Positions 53,230-61,271 of a DNA stretch of 64,000 bases are shown here, piece after piece. The notes under the pieces are model-generated. The model saw only the letters and a list, made by a program, of their open reading frames with translations, searched no databases and was not told the origin of the DNA. Every line of letters begins with the position of its first letter. The first letter of the stretch is position 1. The translations under genes were made by a program, and so were the position numbers. Source of the stretch: Vallitalea pronyensis (GTDB lineage Bacteria; Bacillota; Clostridia; Lachnospirales; Vallitaleaceae); the NCBI RefSeq assembly GCF_018141445.1, contig NZ_CP058649.1, positions 1,011,001 to 1,075,000 of the forward strand, written 5' to 3'.

Positions 53230-53631
53230 CTACTTTTCTTCTTGATGCTTCTTAAAGTATGCGGAATAACCAATTAACAAGCCTACACCAATAAACCCAA
53301 TAGCCATAGCCCAAGGTGTTTGGGCTGGATTATTACCTGTTTGTAAGGTTAGCTCAGGTAAAGCAATCAGGAATGCACCTTTTAATAGGAAAAATATTCC
53401 TGATAAAGATACAGCTACTTGAATGGGCTTTCTCCACTTAAAATGGTGGACAAGAATGGTCATCCCAATGAAGAAGTGTACCATGCCTGATAAATTAATC
53501 AATACAGGGTCAGAACCCGTATGGGTTATCATTTTTGAAAAAAAGTCACTTGAAATTAAAAAACCAAGGCCTGTTACCAGGTAATACATGGATACGATTC
53601 TACCTATGCGGGTTGTAATATTCATTTTCAT
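53230..53631 (-). CDS. Small four-helix membrane protein
   Basis: This 133-residue protein starts at ATG 53631, with GAGGAGG at ideal spacing. Four hydrophobic segments lie at about residues 13-30, 44-62, 70-92 and 104-123, with basic loops (HFKWRKPIQ) and a charged tail (YFKKHQEEK). The pattern (GRIVSMYYLVTGLGFLISSDFF, NLSGMVHFFIGMTILVHH) recalls the DUF4345/DoxX-like group of four-helix membrane proteins, but I cannot assign it. The gene is monocistronic and convergent with the lipoprotein gene. Confidence 0.65.
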   Translation of the reverse strand: MKMNITTRIGRIVSMYYLVTGLGFLISSDFFSKMITHTGSDPVLINLSGMVHFFIGMTILVHHFKWRKPIQVAVSLSGIFFLLKGAFLIALPELTLQTGNNPAQTPWAMAIGFIGVGLLIGYSAYFKKHQEEK

Positions 53632-53842
53632 AACGTACCTCCTCGATATTTAATCTAATAAACGATTACAAAAATATTATACGATAAATGTTCATTAATG
53701 TCAATATCGTATATTTATATTTTTTATATAATGAACTGAGCTTGTATCAAACGTAAATAAAAACCACCCTAGCTTTATTGCCAGAAATGGTTTTATACAT
53801 ATGGGTTAACGTTTAAGTTTGATTTTGTGTACAAGTACTGTG

Positions 53843-54598
53843 CTATGTACCCAAAAATTTAACAGCTTCTTTTATATATTGCTGAGGCTTACCAATACAC
53901 AGTTCTCCATGCTGACATCCTTCAAAAACCTTTATTTTAGCATGAGGCAGTCTATCTAAAAGTGCTTTTGCATACTTTTTACCAAACATGGACTCCTTGG
54001 AACCATACCAGTAGGTGATATCGGTTTGACAGGTGGCTATAGAGGTGGGCAGTGAATAGTTATAAACCGATTCATGCACATTACGACAGGTCGCATTGGT
54101 CATATGAGCTCCAATCTTGAAGGTTTCATCTACAAGTTCAGCAGGTAAATAACTAGCACTTAAAGTTTTATAAAACCGATGACTTCCTTTTTTCATTTGC
54201 TGTATTTGATGAAGCCTTATTCGAATAAAGAAGTTTAATAGAAACTTATTCATGGGCACCACAGGCCCACAATCAATAATGGCTTTATCAACTTTTAGCT
54301 TGTTCTGAGCGAGTAGATTGACCCCAATGGTAGCCCCAAGAGAAGCGCCACATAATGCAAAGATATGGGTACCATATAAGTGTATCACATGGTCTATAAT
54401 ATCATGAGAAGCCTTTTCAATGGTTGTAAATGTAGAAGGACTATCCTCCGGGTCATGCCCATCTAAAACAGGAACGATAACATAATAGTCTTTACTAAAA
54501 AAATCGATTTGGGGCAGCCACATTTTCCATGAGGATAGAAATCCATGGATAAGGATTATTGCCCTGTTCTGCTTATTGCCAAATTCTAAGAATCGCAT
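53843..54598 (-). CDS. Alpha/beta-hydrolase
   Basis: This 251-residue serine hydrolase of the alpha/beta fold has the oxyanion turn ILIHGFLSSWKMW near residues 15-27 and the nucleophile elbow CGASLGATIG near residues 83-92, with Ser as nucleophile. An acid lies in the TYWYGSKESMFG region, and the catalytic His is in GCQHGELCIG near the C-terminus. The substrate is unknown (esterase, lipase or peptidase type). Its ATG lies 14 bases after the stop of the TetR gene, so both are one transcript, and the regulator probably senses a hydrophobic compound. Neither a signal peptide nor a lid domain of note is seen. Confidence 0.88.
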   Translation of the reverse strand: MRFLEFGNKQNRAIILIHGFLSSWKMWLPQIDFFSKDYYVIVPVLDGHDPEDSPSTFTTIEKASHDIIDHVIHLYGTHIFALCGASLGATIGVNLLAQNKLKVDKAIIDCGPVVPMNKFLLNFFIRIRLHQIQQMKKGSHRFYKTLSASYLPAELVDETFKIGAHMTNATCRNVHESVYNYSLPTSIATCQTDITYWYGSKESMFGKKYAKALLDRLPHAKIKVFEGCQHGELCIGKPQQYIKEAVKFLGT

Positions 54599-54612
54599 TA
54601 TATCTCCCCTTG

Positions 54613-55230
54613 CTATTCTAAATCATCACATTTATAGACAACTTTCTTGTAAAAATTGAGCATTTTTATAGTTTCCTCATACATTTCATCCACAGATTGA
54701 TGCAGGGTTATACCTTCCTTCCAGATACCTTCACTGCACCAGTTAATCATTTTGACCAGCTGTTGGGTATCAATCTCTTCTTTAAATTTGCTATAATCCA
54801 TATGTTCATGAAGCTTATTCACATAATGTCTCTTGGCATGCTTATTTATGTCTGCAATAGCGCTTTTTATATCAGGATTCATTTCGTCATTTGCTCGAAT
54901 GACAAATTGGTTCAGGTATGGATAGGTTTTATAAAGGTTGACTTTTAGTTGCAGACGTTGATAATACGACTCAAAAAAATCCCTTTCTTCAAAGTTAAAC
55001 GTCTTGTTAACGTGCTGGCTAAGTTGCTTCAAAGAGAATTTATATAAATAGATGTATAAGGATTGCTTGTTTTTAAAATATTGAAACAAGGAACCTTTGG
55101 ATATTTGGGCTTTACCTGCGATATCATCTGTCAAAGCATGTTTATAATCTTTTACAGAAAAAACGTGAAGAGCCGCATTAATGATTTTATTTTGCTTATG
55201 CAAATCTAATTGTTTAAAACGATGTTCCAT
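54613..55230 (-). CDS. TetR-family transcriptional regulator
   Basis: This 205-residue regulator has the N-terminal TetR helix-turn-helix at about residues 10-56 (IINAALHVFSVKDYKHALTDDIAGKAQISKGSLFQYFKNKQSLYIYLYKFS). The all-helical C-terminal ligand domain ends VDEMYEETIKMLNFYKKVVYKCDDLE. The ATG has AAGGAGTG upstream. It lies directly before the alpha/beta-hydrolase gene on the same strand, so it most likely represses its own operon. No operator palindrome is clear in the upstream gap. Confidence 0.9.
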   Translation of the reverse strand: MEHRFKQLDLHKQNKIINAALHVFSVKDYKHALTDDIAGKAQISKGSLFQYFKNKQSLYIYLYKFSLKQLSQHVNKTFNFEERDFFESYYQRLQLKVNLYKTYPYLNQFVIRANDEMNPDIKSAIADINKHAKRHYVNKLHEHMDYSKFKEEIDTQQLVKMINWCSEGIWKEGITLHQSVDEMYEETIKMLNFYKKVVYKCDDLE

Positions 55231-55402
55231 AACGCACTCCTTTACTAAATAGGTTAATTCTAATTATTACACGATGACTAAAAAAAACAACCCCTTTTAA
55301 ATACATTTTCATAGTAGGAGTACCCCTATTTATGATCAATTGCAACACAAGATTTAATTGCGTTATTCGTTTTGAAAAGAAAACATAAACTCATTAAATT
55401 CA

Positions 55403-55431
55403 TTGTACATGTATTTCTATTAAGTTATAAT
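55403..55431 (+). promoter_or_regulatory. Sigma-A promoter of the 55474 lipoprotein gene
   Basis: TTGTAC, a 17-base spacer and TATAAT lie 43 bases before the start. Confidence 0.7.
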
Positions 55432-55473
55432 AGGATGAAGAGGGGTCAGTATCGATAAAGAGGGAGGAAATCC

Positions 55474-56595
55474 ATGAAAAAACGACATATTATGTTATGT
55501 GCAACGATTATAATTATGACCATGTTAACAGCATGCAGTTCTAAAGAAATGGCTGTATCAAGCAATGATGTAGAAGAAGAAGGTACAAATACAGCTGAAG
55601 ATGCATCAGACCAAAGTAGAGCTAAAGATTACCAACAGACATGGGAGGAACTAAAGAATACCGATGAATCAACCCATCTAAATGAAACCATCGTTCCACA
55701 AGAAATTATTGACCATATGCATGTAATCGATGACCAACATCATATTGCCTATTATGAAGAAGTTGACATGGACGGGGATGGGCAATTAGAGTCCATTGTA
55801 GCCACAGGTCACTTAGATAAAGACCCTTATGAATCGGATATTTCTCATATTTATATTGTAAGATTAAAGGATGATAACATTCAGCAATTAAGTGATAATC
55901 TCGCCAGTGGTGGGTATGCTGTCTATAATATTCGAACGGTTAAGTTGCAGCATACGCCGAATAAAACCTACTTGTATTGCAGATTGTCCAATGGTGCTAA
56001 TTTAGGAGGCTTCAATCTATATGGATTAGATAAAGAAGATGTTGAAATCGTTCTTCATTGTTCATCAGCTGTAGGGTCAGGTGTCGATAAACTAGTGGAT
56101 AGTGATAAGGATGGTCTATATGATGGCTATGAGAAAATTCGGTCAAGCTATGATGTGCTTTATTATGAAATAACTTATGCATACACATTAGAAAATGAGG
56201 AATTTGTGTTAAGTGGTATGTCCATTAACTTACCCCCATACCCAGATACAATAAAAGATGTTCTTGTACAATACTTATCCTTACGCTTACTAGACATCGG
56301 TCAATCACCAGAACTCAGTAGTCGTTTGAATGAATTATGTACAGACAAACAGGCAAATACCATTGAAATACCGTATAATTATCTTCATTCAGCCCTGCTT
56401 AATACTATTTTAGGGCTAGACGAAGCTATACAGTTTACGATTAATGAGGAGACAGGTGATGCGACGGCAACCTGCGTTAGTGAACTAAAGGAAACAATAA
56501 CCTATATATGTCATCTCGTGAAAGAAGAGGGAAGATGGCGAATTGATGCGATAAATTTAGAGGGCTCAAGGGAACCAATCAACGATAGTTTTTAA
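55474..56595 (+). CDS. Lipoprotein with EF-hand-like Asp loops
   Basis: This 373-residue protein begins MKKRHIMLCATIIIMTMLTAC, a lipobox LTAC at 18-21, so it is a surface lipoprotein. An acidic linker follows. Two Asp-rich loops are visible: YYEEVDMDGDGQLESIVATGHL near residues 96-117, of the FG-GAP/EF-hand type, and VDSDKDGLYDGYEKI near 208-222, of the dockerin/thrombospondin-3 calcium type. Both would bind calcium. The remainder is beta-rich with a C-terminal NTF2-like look. AGGGAGGA precedes the ATG. No family name comes to mind. Confidence 0.7.
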   Translation: MKKRHIMLCATIIIMTMLTACSSKEMAVSSNDVEEEGTNTAEDASDQSRAKDYQQTWEELKNTDESTHLNETIVPQEIIDHMHVIDDQHHIAYYEEVDMDGDGQLESIVATGHLDKDPYESDISHIYIVRLKDDNIQQLSDNLASGGYAVYNIRTVKLQHTPNKTYLYCRLSNGANLGGFNLYGLDKEDVEIVLHCSSAVGSGVDKLVDSDKDGLYDGYEKIRSSYDVLYYEITYAYTLENEEFVLSGMSINLPPYPDTIKDVLVQYLSLRLLDIGQSPELSSRLNELCTDKQANTIEIPYNYLHSALLNTILGLDEAIQFTINEETGDATATCVSELKETITYICHLVKEEGRWRIDAINLEGSREPINDSF

Positions 56596-56775
56596 ATAAT
56601 GATACCATGAAGCAGATTGGCTAGGGTAATTGAAACTTGGAAAAAAAGTATCAGCACCCCAGCATATTCATTAAAAATGTAATAAATATAGAATAAAAGT
56701 GATTGAAATGACATTTTGGCAATAGACTATAATAAGAGGTAGCTTGTAGGAGAAAAATAAAGCGGGAGGAGCAAA

Positions 56776-57633
56776 ATGTCAAAACTAAGAAAGTACCATC
56801 TACCCATATTACTTTCAATCACTCTGACATGCTTATTACTTGCTAGTTGCAGTTTCAGAAAAGCAAACGAAGAAGTAGAAGAAGTGCCTGAAGAAATACC
56901 TGAAAATGTACAGGAACCTATTGATATAAGTCCAACAGCTGAGACCGCTAATCTGGAATTAGCATCTCTTGTAGATTCTTTTGTCTATGGTCCCATATTA
57001 GAAGGTGGTATCTTAACAGAAGGCGGTAGTGTTCAAAGTGTACGCATGGGTAAACACAATGGATTTGAACGTATCGTTATTGAGTTTAACCATGAAACAA
57101 TACCTAAGTACAAAGCGAGTTATTACAGATGTCCAGATTCTGCTATCCTTCATATGGAGGGCACAGGCCAGTTTGTAGCGAACACACCAGAAATCGATAA
57201 ATCCAATTTAATTGAAAGTGTTTATCCAGTGGCAACATTTGATGAAAGTACCCACCGATTAGGTGTTGTGTTCAAAAAACCTGTAACCATGAACGTGTTC
57301 GAAATGCAGAATCCAGCTCGAATTGTCATGGATATTAAAGAAGATATTAACATGGCGAAAGATGGCTTACCAGAGATGGTGTATGCACTTCGTTCGGGAC
57401 CTTATGATGATGTGGAAATTGTATCATTTGTTGAACAAGACTTGAATGCTGAAAATAGTAAAAATGTTAGGATTATCTACCAAAACAATAAGAATTATCT
57501 CGTAGAAGAAGGTATTTACAGTTCAAAAGCTGAATGTGAAAAGAGAAAGAAAGTATTGGAAAATAAGAACAAGAACTACGCCTTGTACATCGAAGAAATA
57601 CCTAACAATGTAAAAAACGCACAAGCAAACTGA
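56776..57633 (+). CDS. AMIN-domain-like lipoprotein
   Basis: This 285-residue protein has a lipoprotein signal (MSKLRKYHLPILLSITLTCLLLASC, lipobox LASC). A Glu/Pro-rich linker follows (EEVEEVPEEIPENVQEPI). At about residues 80-190 there is a beta-rich domain with the AMIN-type pattern: VQSVRMGKHNGFERIVIEFNHETIPKYKASYY ... LIESVYPVATFDESTHRLGVVFKKPVTMNVFEMQNPARIVMDI. AMIN domains anchor cell-wall amidases or secretin partners near the wall. A C-terminal stretch (YLVEEGIYSSKAECEKRKKVLENKNKNYALYIEEI) is SPOR-like. So it may bind peptidoglycan, but the domain calls are by eye. GGGAGGAGC precedes the ATG. Confidence 0.72.
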   Translation: MSKLRKYHLPILLSITLTCLLLASCSFRKANEEVEEVPEEIPENVQEPIDISPTAETANLELASLVDSFVYGPILEGGILTEGGSVQSVRMGKHNGFERIVIEFNHETIPKYKASYYRCPDSAILHMEGTGQFVANTPEIDKSNLIESVYPVATFDESTHRLGVVFKKPVTMNVFEMQNPARIVMDIKEDINMAKDGLPEMVYALRSGPYDDVEIVSFVEQDLNAENSKNVRIIYQNNKNYLVEEGIYSSKAECEKRKKVLENKNKNYALYIEEIPNNVKNAQAN

Positions 57634-57822
57634 TTAAAAAAAGAATGTTCTCTAAGTTATGTTGTACATCTTTGTTACATAAAAATCATGATATAAAAAT
57701 ATGAAAGCTTAGGTTGATATATTGGTTATAGATAAATTATGCCATATATATTTACACCTAAGCTATTTTTAGTATATAATAATCTGGGGAATATAAAAGA
57801 TCGAAAGTAAAGGGTGTATAAG

Positions 57823-59139
57823 ATGCGTAAGGAAAGTAATCAAGAATTAAGTGTGGAAGAAGTTAAGCTAGAAGAGCAAATTGTTGATAGTATAGGGGAT
57901 AACATAGAAAAAATAGAACCCAATATACCTAAGAAATCGTATAAAAAGATAGTAACCATCAGTAGCATTTTGTTCATAACATGTGTAGGGGTATTAGGTT
58001 ATCTTGCTAATCAAGGATTATTAACGCCTAAAAGTCTGCACGAACGTTATCAGATTAATGATTCTGGAGCAATACAAGCCATTAGATCAGATTTTATACA
58101 AGAGATAGGTGTATCCCATGAATATAAAGGATTAACTTTTACTGTAGATCATATTATTGTGGATGAAAAAAGATTAATGATACTCTATACCATTAAAAGC
58201 AATCGAAAAAAAGGGTTTTTAAATAATATATACTATGAAATAAGTGATGGAGAAGGAAAACGGTTGCCGTTGAGTCAATCATATCCTTTGCTAAACATGG
58301 ACTTAAGCAAGCATAAAACATATCAAGATCATTTAAGTTTTGTGTTCAATGAATCAAAAATACCAGAACGCATACAGTTAGATTTAAATTTACAAACTTC
58401 AGAGTCTGATACAGTTACAGAGCCTGAAGATAGTATGAAAGAGGATAAAACCGATAACTCTTACGAATGGCATGTATCCATTCCTGTTGATCACAAACCT
58501 TTTCAAGATAAAAAAATTGTCTACGATTTACAGAAAAGCTGCATGATAAACAATCAAAAAATACATATTGATGGTTTAACCATTTATCCCACAATTGCAG
58601 TTGTTAGTATGCGTTACGATCCCCAGAATACTAAAAAAATTTTTGAATTAGTTGATTTTAAAATAATGGATGGAAGCAAAGCCTTTACTAGAGGTGTAGA
58701 TGGGTTATTAAGTGCAGGAAGTGATCATAATCTGAACATGTATTTTGAGAGTAATTATTTTGAGACGGATAATAAGAAGTTATCTTTAACTGGAACAGGT
58801 ATTCGAGCTCTTGATAAAGATAAGTTAAAAGTCATTGTAGATATAGACAATAAAAAAGTTATACAATCTCCTAATAATCAGCTTACACTAGATGATATCA
58901 ATAGCAACTATATAACATTAAGACATAAGATTGATGGGCTGCAATTTGATATGAAGTTTATGGATGGCGAAGGTAATATGCATCAAACAAATTCACAAGG
59001 TTATAGCACGGATAGTGAAGGCTATTCTAACCTTTTTTATCTTCCAAAAAATAAAAAACTCATGAGTCCACTCACACTAACCATCATAAGTTACCCAACC
59101 ATAACAGAACACCCATTTGAAGTAAAAATATTAGAATAA
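57823..59139 (+). CDS. DUF4179-like membrane protein
   Basis: The ATG at 57823 is preceded by AAAGGG at 8 bases; a GTG three codons earlier has a poorer site. The 438-residue product has an acidic cytoplasmic part (about 1-48), one membrane helix (IVTISSILFITCVGVLGYLANQGLL) and a long beta-rich outer part. That outer part starts HERYQINDSGAIQAIRSDFIQEIGVSHEYKGLTFTVDHIIVDEKRLMILYTIKSN, the DUF4179 pattern that is frequent in Firmicutes and often next to sigma factors. DUF5643-like sequence follows. No sigma factor gene is adjacent here. The role is unknown. Confidence 0.75.
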   Translation: MRKESNQELSVEEVKLEEQIVDSIGDNIEKIEPNIPKKSYKKIVTISSILFITCVGVLGYLANQGLLTPKSLHERYQINDSGAIQAIRSDFIQEIGVSHEYKGLTFTVDHIIVDEKRLMILYTIKSNRKKGFLNNIYYEISDGEGKRLPLSQSYPLLNMDLSKHKTYQDHLSFVFNESKIPERIQLDLNLQTSESDTVTEPEDSMKEDKTDNSYEWHVSIPVDHKPFQDKKIVYDLQKSCMINNQKIHIDGLTIYPTIAVVSMRYDPQNTKKIFELVDFKIMDGSKAFTRGVDGLLSAGSDHNLNMYFESNYFETDNKKLSLTGTGIRALDKDKLKVIVDIDNKKVIQSPNNQLTLDDINSNYITLRHKIDGLQFDMKFMDGEGNMHQTNSQGYSTDSEGYSNLFYLPKNKKLMSPLTLTIISYPTITEHPFEVKILE

Positions 59140-59155
59140 AGATGCAGATGGGTAT

Positions 59156-59172
59156 CATAAGAAGTCCGTTTT
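59156..59172. repeat. Target-site duplication, left copy
   Basis: CATAAGAAGTCCGTTTT occurs identically at 59156-59172 and 60725-60741, directly flanking the ISNCY-like element. Confidence 0.9.
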
Positions 59173-60724
59173 TGTCAATAACTTTTGAAAATGTCCCTTT
59201 TTAAAGTAGTTATTATCGTGACAAAATGTCCCTTTTTTATGGAGCACATTTATTCCATGATTCTATTGACTCTTGTGGACTCTGCACCCTGTGTACACCC
59301 CTAAGGTATTTATATTGCAGATTGTTGTTTTTGGAAGAAGACTTCATAAAGAAACTTGAGTGATTGATTGAAATCTTCAGCCCACCATATTTTTTTCCAT
59401 GCCTCTGAACTATGAATAAGGTGGGGTTTAACATTTTTAATCGCTTTTTTGCTAATCGCTTTTGAGGCATCTTTTCTTGCTGGTTTTAAGTAGCGTATAG
59501 TATCAAATATCTTGTTTTTACACTGTACTTTAATGCCATATCGAGGATTGATAAGGACTTTGATATTTTTTTTAGCTGAAACAATAGGGTATCCTTCATT
59601 CAAGATTTGAAAACATCTGCCTTTAAAGGAAAATACCCCTGCATTATCTGTTTTACGTGTATGTTTAACACATAGTACAGTATCGATATCAATAGAATCT
59701 TTAAGAGGTATAAAGAGCGAATGAGCTTCAGATGTTACTTTGAACTTAGAATTAAAGATAGCCTTATACTCATGGTTTAAAAATTCATTAGCAGCTTCAA
59801 CAGTAGTAATGTTTCGCATTGCAAGCTCAACGGGTAAACGGCTTTGTAGAGTTACCCACAAGCGTTCCACACGTCCCTTAGCTTGAGGTGTTTTGGCATA
59901 AATCATATCGATACCAAGCTCGTGCATAGAGCGTCCGAACTGTGTTAGATTAACGGATTTACCAGCTATTAGCTCTTCTACAGTAAGCTTTCCAGTCTTT
60001 GGTGAACGAAAGATGGTATGGTTATCGGAATAGATGGTTTGAGGAACACCAAAAGCCAAACAACACTGGCGCATCATTTCAAGGTAGCCATAGAGGCATT
60101 CATTTTGCGTCATATATAACCCAACGATTTGTCCGGTAGCATCATCGATTGCTCCATGTAAAGCATATTTTTTATTGTCCCCAAACCATTCATAAGGTGT
60201 AGCATCGATCTGAATAAGTTCTCCGGGATGAGCTTTACGTTTGCGTCTATGGGTACGTGGAGAAACTTTTTTTCGTTTAGGGCTTTGAATGCCTGCATTT
60301 TTGAGTATACTAGAAAGAGAAGAGTATGAGATGTGGAGCTTGTACTTTTCTGCTAGTATATCTTTAAAGTGAAGGAAATTGACTGATTGGAATTCTTGTG
60401 AAGAGTGGATTCCAACAATCATTTCCTTCTTTTCATCTGAAAAAGCATGAGGAGGCTTTCTACCTGTATTTTTATGAATCAGAGATTCAGCACCAGTATC
60501 AATTATTCCTTTCTTTAAGCGTGAGATCTGGCGTGTAGAAAGATTCAAAAGCTCAGCAGCTTGCTGTCTTGTAATGGATTTGTCAATAAAGCTATTTATG
60601 ACTTTATAGGTTTTCAATTGTTTTTGTGACAATGTAATCATTCCTGTTTTCATAATTAGAGTGTGTTCAAAGGTGACATTTTCTAAAATTAATCTTAAGG
60701 TGACATTATCACAAGTTAACAACA
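59173..60724. mobile_element. ISNCY/IS1202-type insertion sequence
   Basis: The 1552-bp element is bounded by imperfect terminal inverted repeats of about 25 bases (20 match): TGTCAATAACTTTTGAAAAT at the left, and TGTTGTTAACTTGTGATAAT read from the right. It is flanked by a 17-bp target duplication, long even for an insertion sequence but as expected for the IS1202 group. Each end also contains a second copy of the AATGTC-like motif (59184-59194 and 59223-59233 left; about 60671-60677 and 60700-60708 right), probably extra transposase sites. One transposase fills the middle. The identical flanks indicate a recent insertion. Confidence 0.85.
59310..60653 (-). CDS. ISNCY-family (IS1202-like) DDE transposase
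   Basis: From ATG 60653 the product is 447 residues (60641, giving MITLSQKQLKTYKV, is also possible; neither has a good ribosome site, and the frame is open upstream into the terminal repeat). An N-terminal helix-turn-helix (ITRQQAAELLNLSTRQISRLKKG) precedes an RNase H-like catalytic core. Its likely acidic triad is GELIQIDATPYEWF, TIYSDNHTIF and TPQAKGRVERLW, giving Asp, Asp and Glu. The element is complete and flanked by an intact target duplication, so the enzyme is probably active. Confidence 0.88.
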   Translation of the reverse strand: MKTGMITLSQKQLKTYKVINSFIDKSITRQQAAELLNLSTRQISRLKKGIIDTGAESLIHKNTGRKPPHAFSDEKKEMIVGIHSSQEFQSVNFLHFKDILAEKYKLHISYSSLSSILKNAGIQSPKRKKVSPRTHRRKRKAHPGELIQIDATPYEWFGDNKKYALHGAIDDATGQIVGLYMTQNECLYGYLEMMRQCCLAFGVPQTIYSDNHTIFRSPKTGKLTVEELIAGKSVNLTQFGRSMHELGIDMIYAKTPQAKGRVERLWVTLQSRLPVELAMRNITTVEAANEFLNHEYKAIFNSKFKVTSEAHSLFIPLKDSIDIDTVLCVKHTRKTDNAGVFSFKGRCFQILNEGYPIVSAKKNIKVLINPRYGIKVQCKNKIFDTIRYLKPARKDASKAISKKAIKNVKPHLIHSSEAWKKIWWAEDFNQSLKFLYEVFFQKQQSAI

Positions 60725-60741
60725 CATAAGAAGTCCGTTTT
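60725..60741. repeat. Target-site duplication, right copy
   Basis: CATAAGAAGTCCGTTTT is identical to 59156-59172. It abuts the -35 region of the next promoter. Confidence 0.9.
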
Positions 60742-60770
60742 TTTACAAATATAAGTTTTTGTGTTATACT
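60742..60770 (+). promoter_or_regulatory. Sigma-A promoter in front of the BCCT leader
   Basis: TTTACA, a 17-base spacer and TATACT lie directly beside the insertion sequence. Transcription from here would cross a structured region and a terminator before the BCCT gene. Confidence 0.6.
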
Positions 60771-60894
60771 ACCAAAGTAGAAGTAGAAAATATGAGTATC
60801 CGATAGACAAGATGCGTTATGCTAAAGTGCAGGATGTATTCGAATTTATCATAGAAGAGAAAGCATTTTTGAAAATTATGTAATTAGGAACTGG

Positions 60895-61033
60895 GGCTTG
60901 TTTAGGGTCTACCTTTTATGGGTAGGCAATAAACTATACTACTTATGAATAAGTGGTGTAATGTGAGTATACGATTATGCGAAACATAAGCACTCTAACT
61001 CTTATACTTTATAAGAGCTAGGGTGTTTTTTTA
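60895..61033 (+). promoter_or_regulatory. Structured leader with an intrinsic terminator (riboswitch-like)
   Basis: GTTTA-GG-GTCTACC pairs with GGGTAGGC-AA-TAAAC (about 60908-60944), followed by a CTTAT/ATAAG hairpin near 60950-60962. A strong terminator, CACTCTAACTCTTAT with ATAAGAGCTAGGGTG and seven T, lies at 60988-61033. Folded RNA followed by a terminator upstream of a transporter gene suggests a regulatory leader. The class is not one I recognise, and the terminator lies 240 bases before the start codon. Confidence 0.5.
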
Positions 61034-61154
61034 TGTCTATGAAATTCATAAGTTAATATGGTGCCGTATTATCTTGCTGATATCTCATAAGAAATACGCC
61101 TTTCTTATGTGCTTAAAAGTGAGTCCTAATGTAATCTGAATACCATGCATGCGT

Positions 61155-61224
61155 CAGTTGATTCTTTGTTACAATATACCTATTCAGTAAATGGGGGTGC
61201 ATATTGTAGGTAAAGAATTAACTG
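61155..61224 (+). promoter_or_regulatory. Long hairpin just upstream of the BCCT translation start
   Basis: CAGTTGATTCTTT pairs with AAAGAATTAACTG, and inside it ACAATAT with ATATTGT, giving about 19 paired bases around an apical loop of about 22 bases. It ends 12 bases before an 8-codon ORF. Confidence 0.55.
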
Positions 61225-61235
61225 GGAGGTATTCC

Positions 61236-61262
61236 ATGCAACTAATGAAAAGCAATCAATAG
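61236..61262 (+). CDS. 8-codon upstream ORF overlapping the BCCT ribosome site
   Basis: ATG 61236 has GGGAGG at ideal spacing and encodes MQLMKSNQ before a TAG. That stop is the start of the AGGAGG of the BCCT gene, 9 bases before its ATG. Its position suggests translational coupling or a leader peptide. It is too short for any homology claim. Confidence 0.45.
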   Translation: MQLMKSNQ

Positions 61263-61271
61263 GAGGAACAC

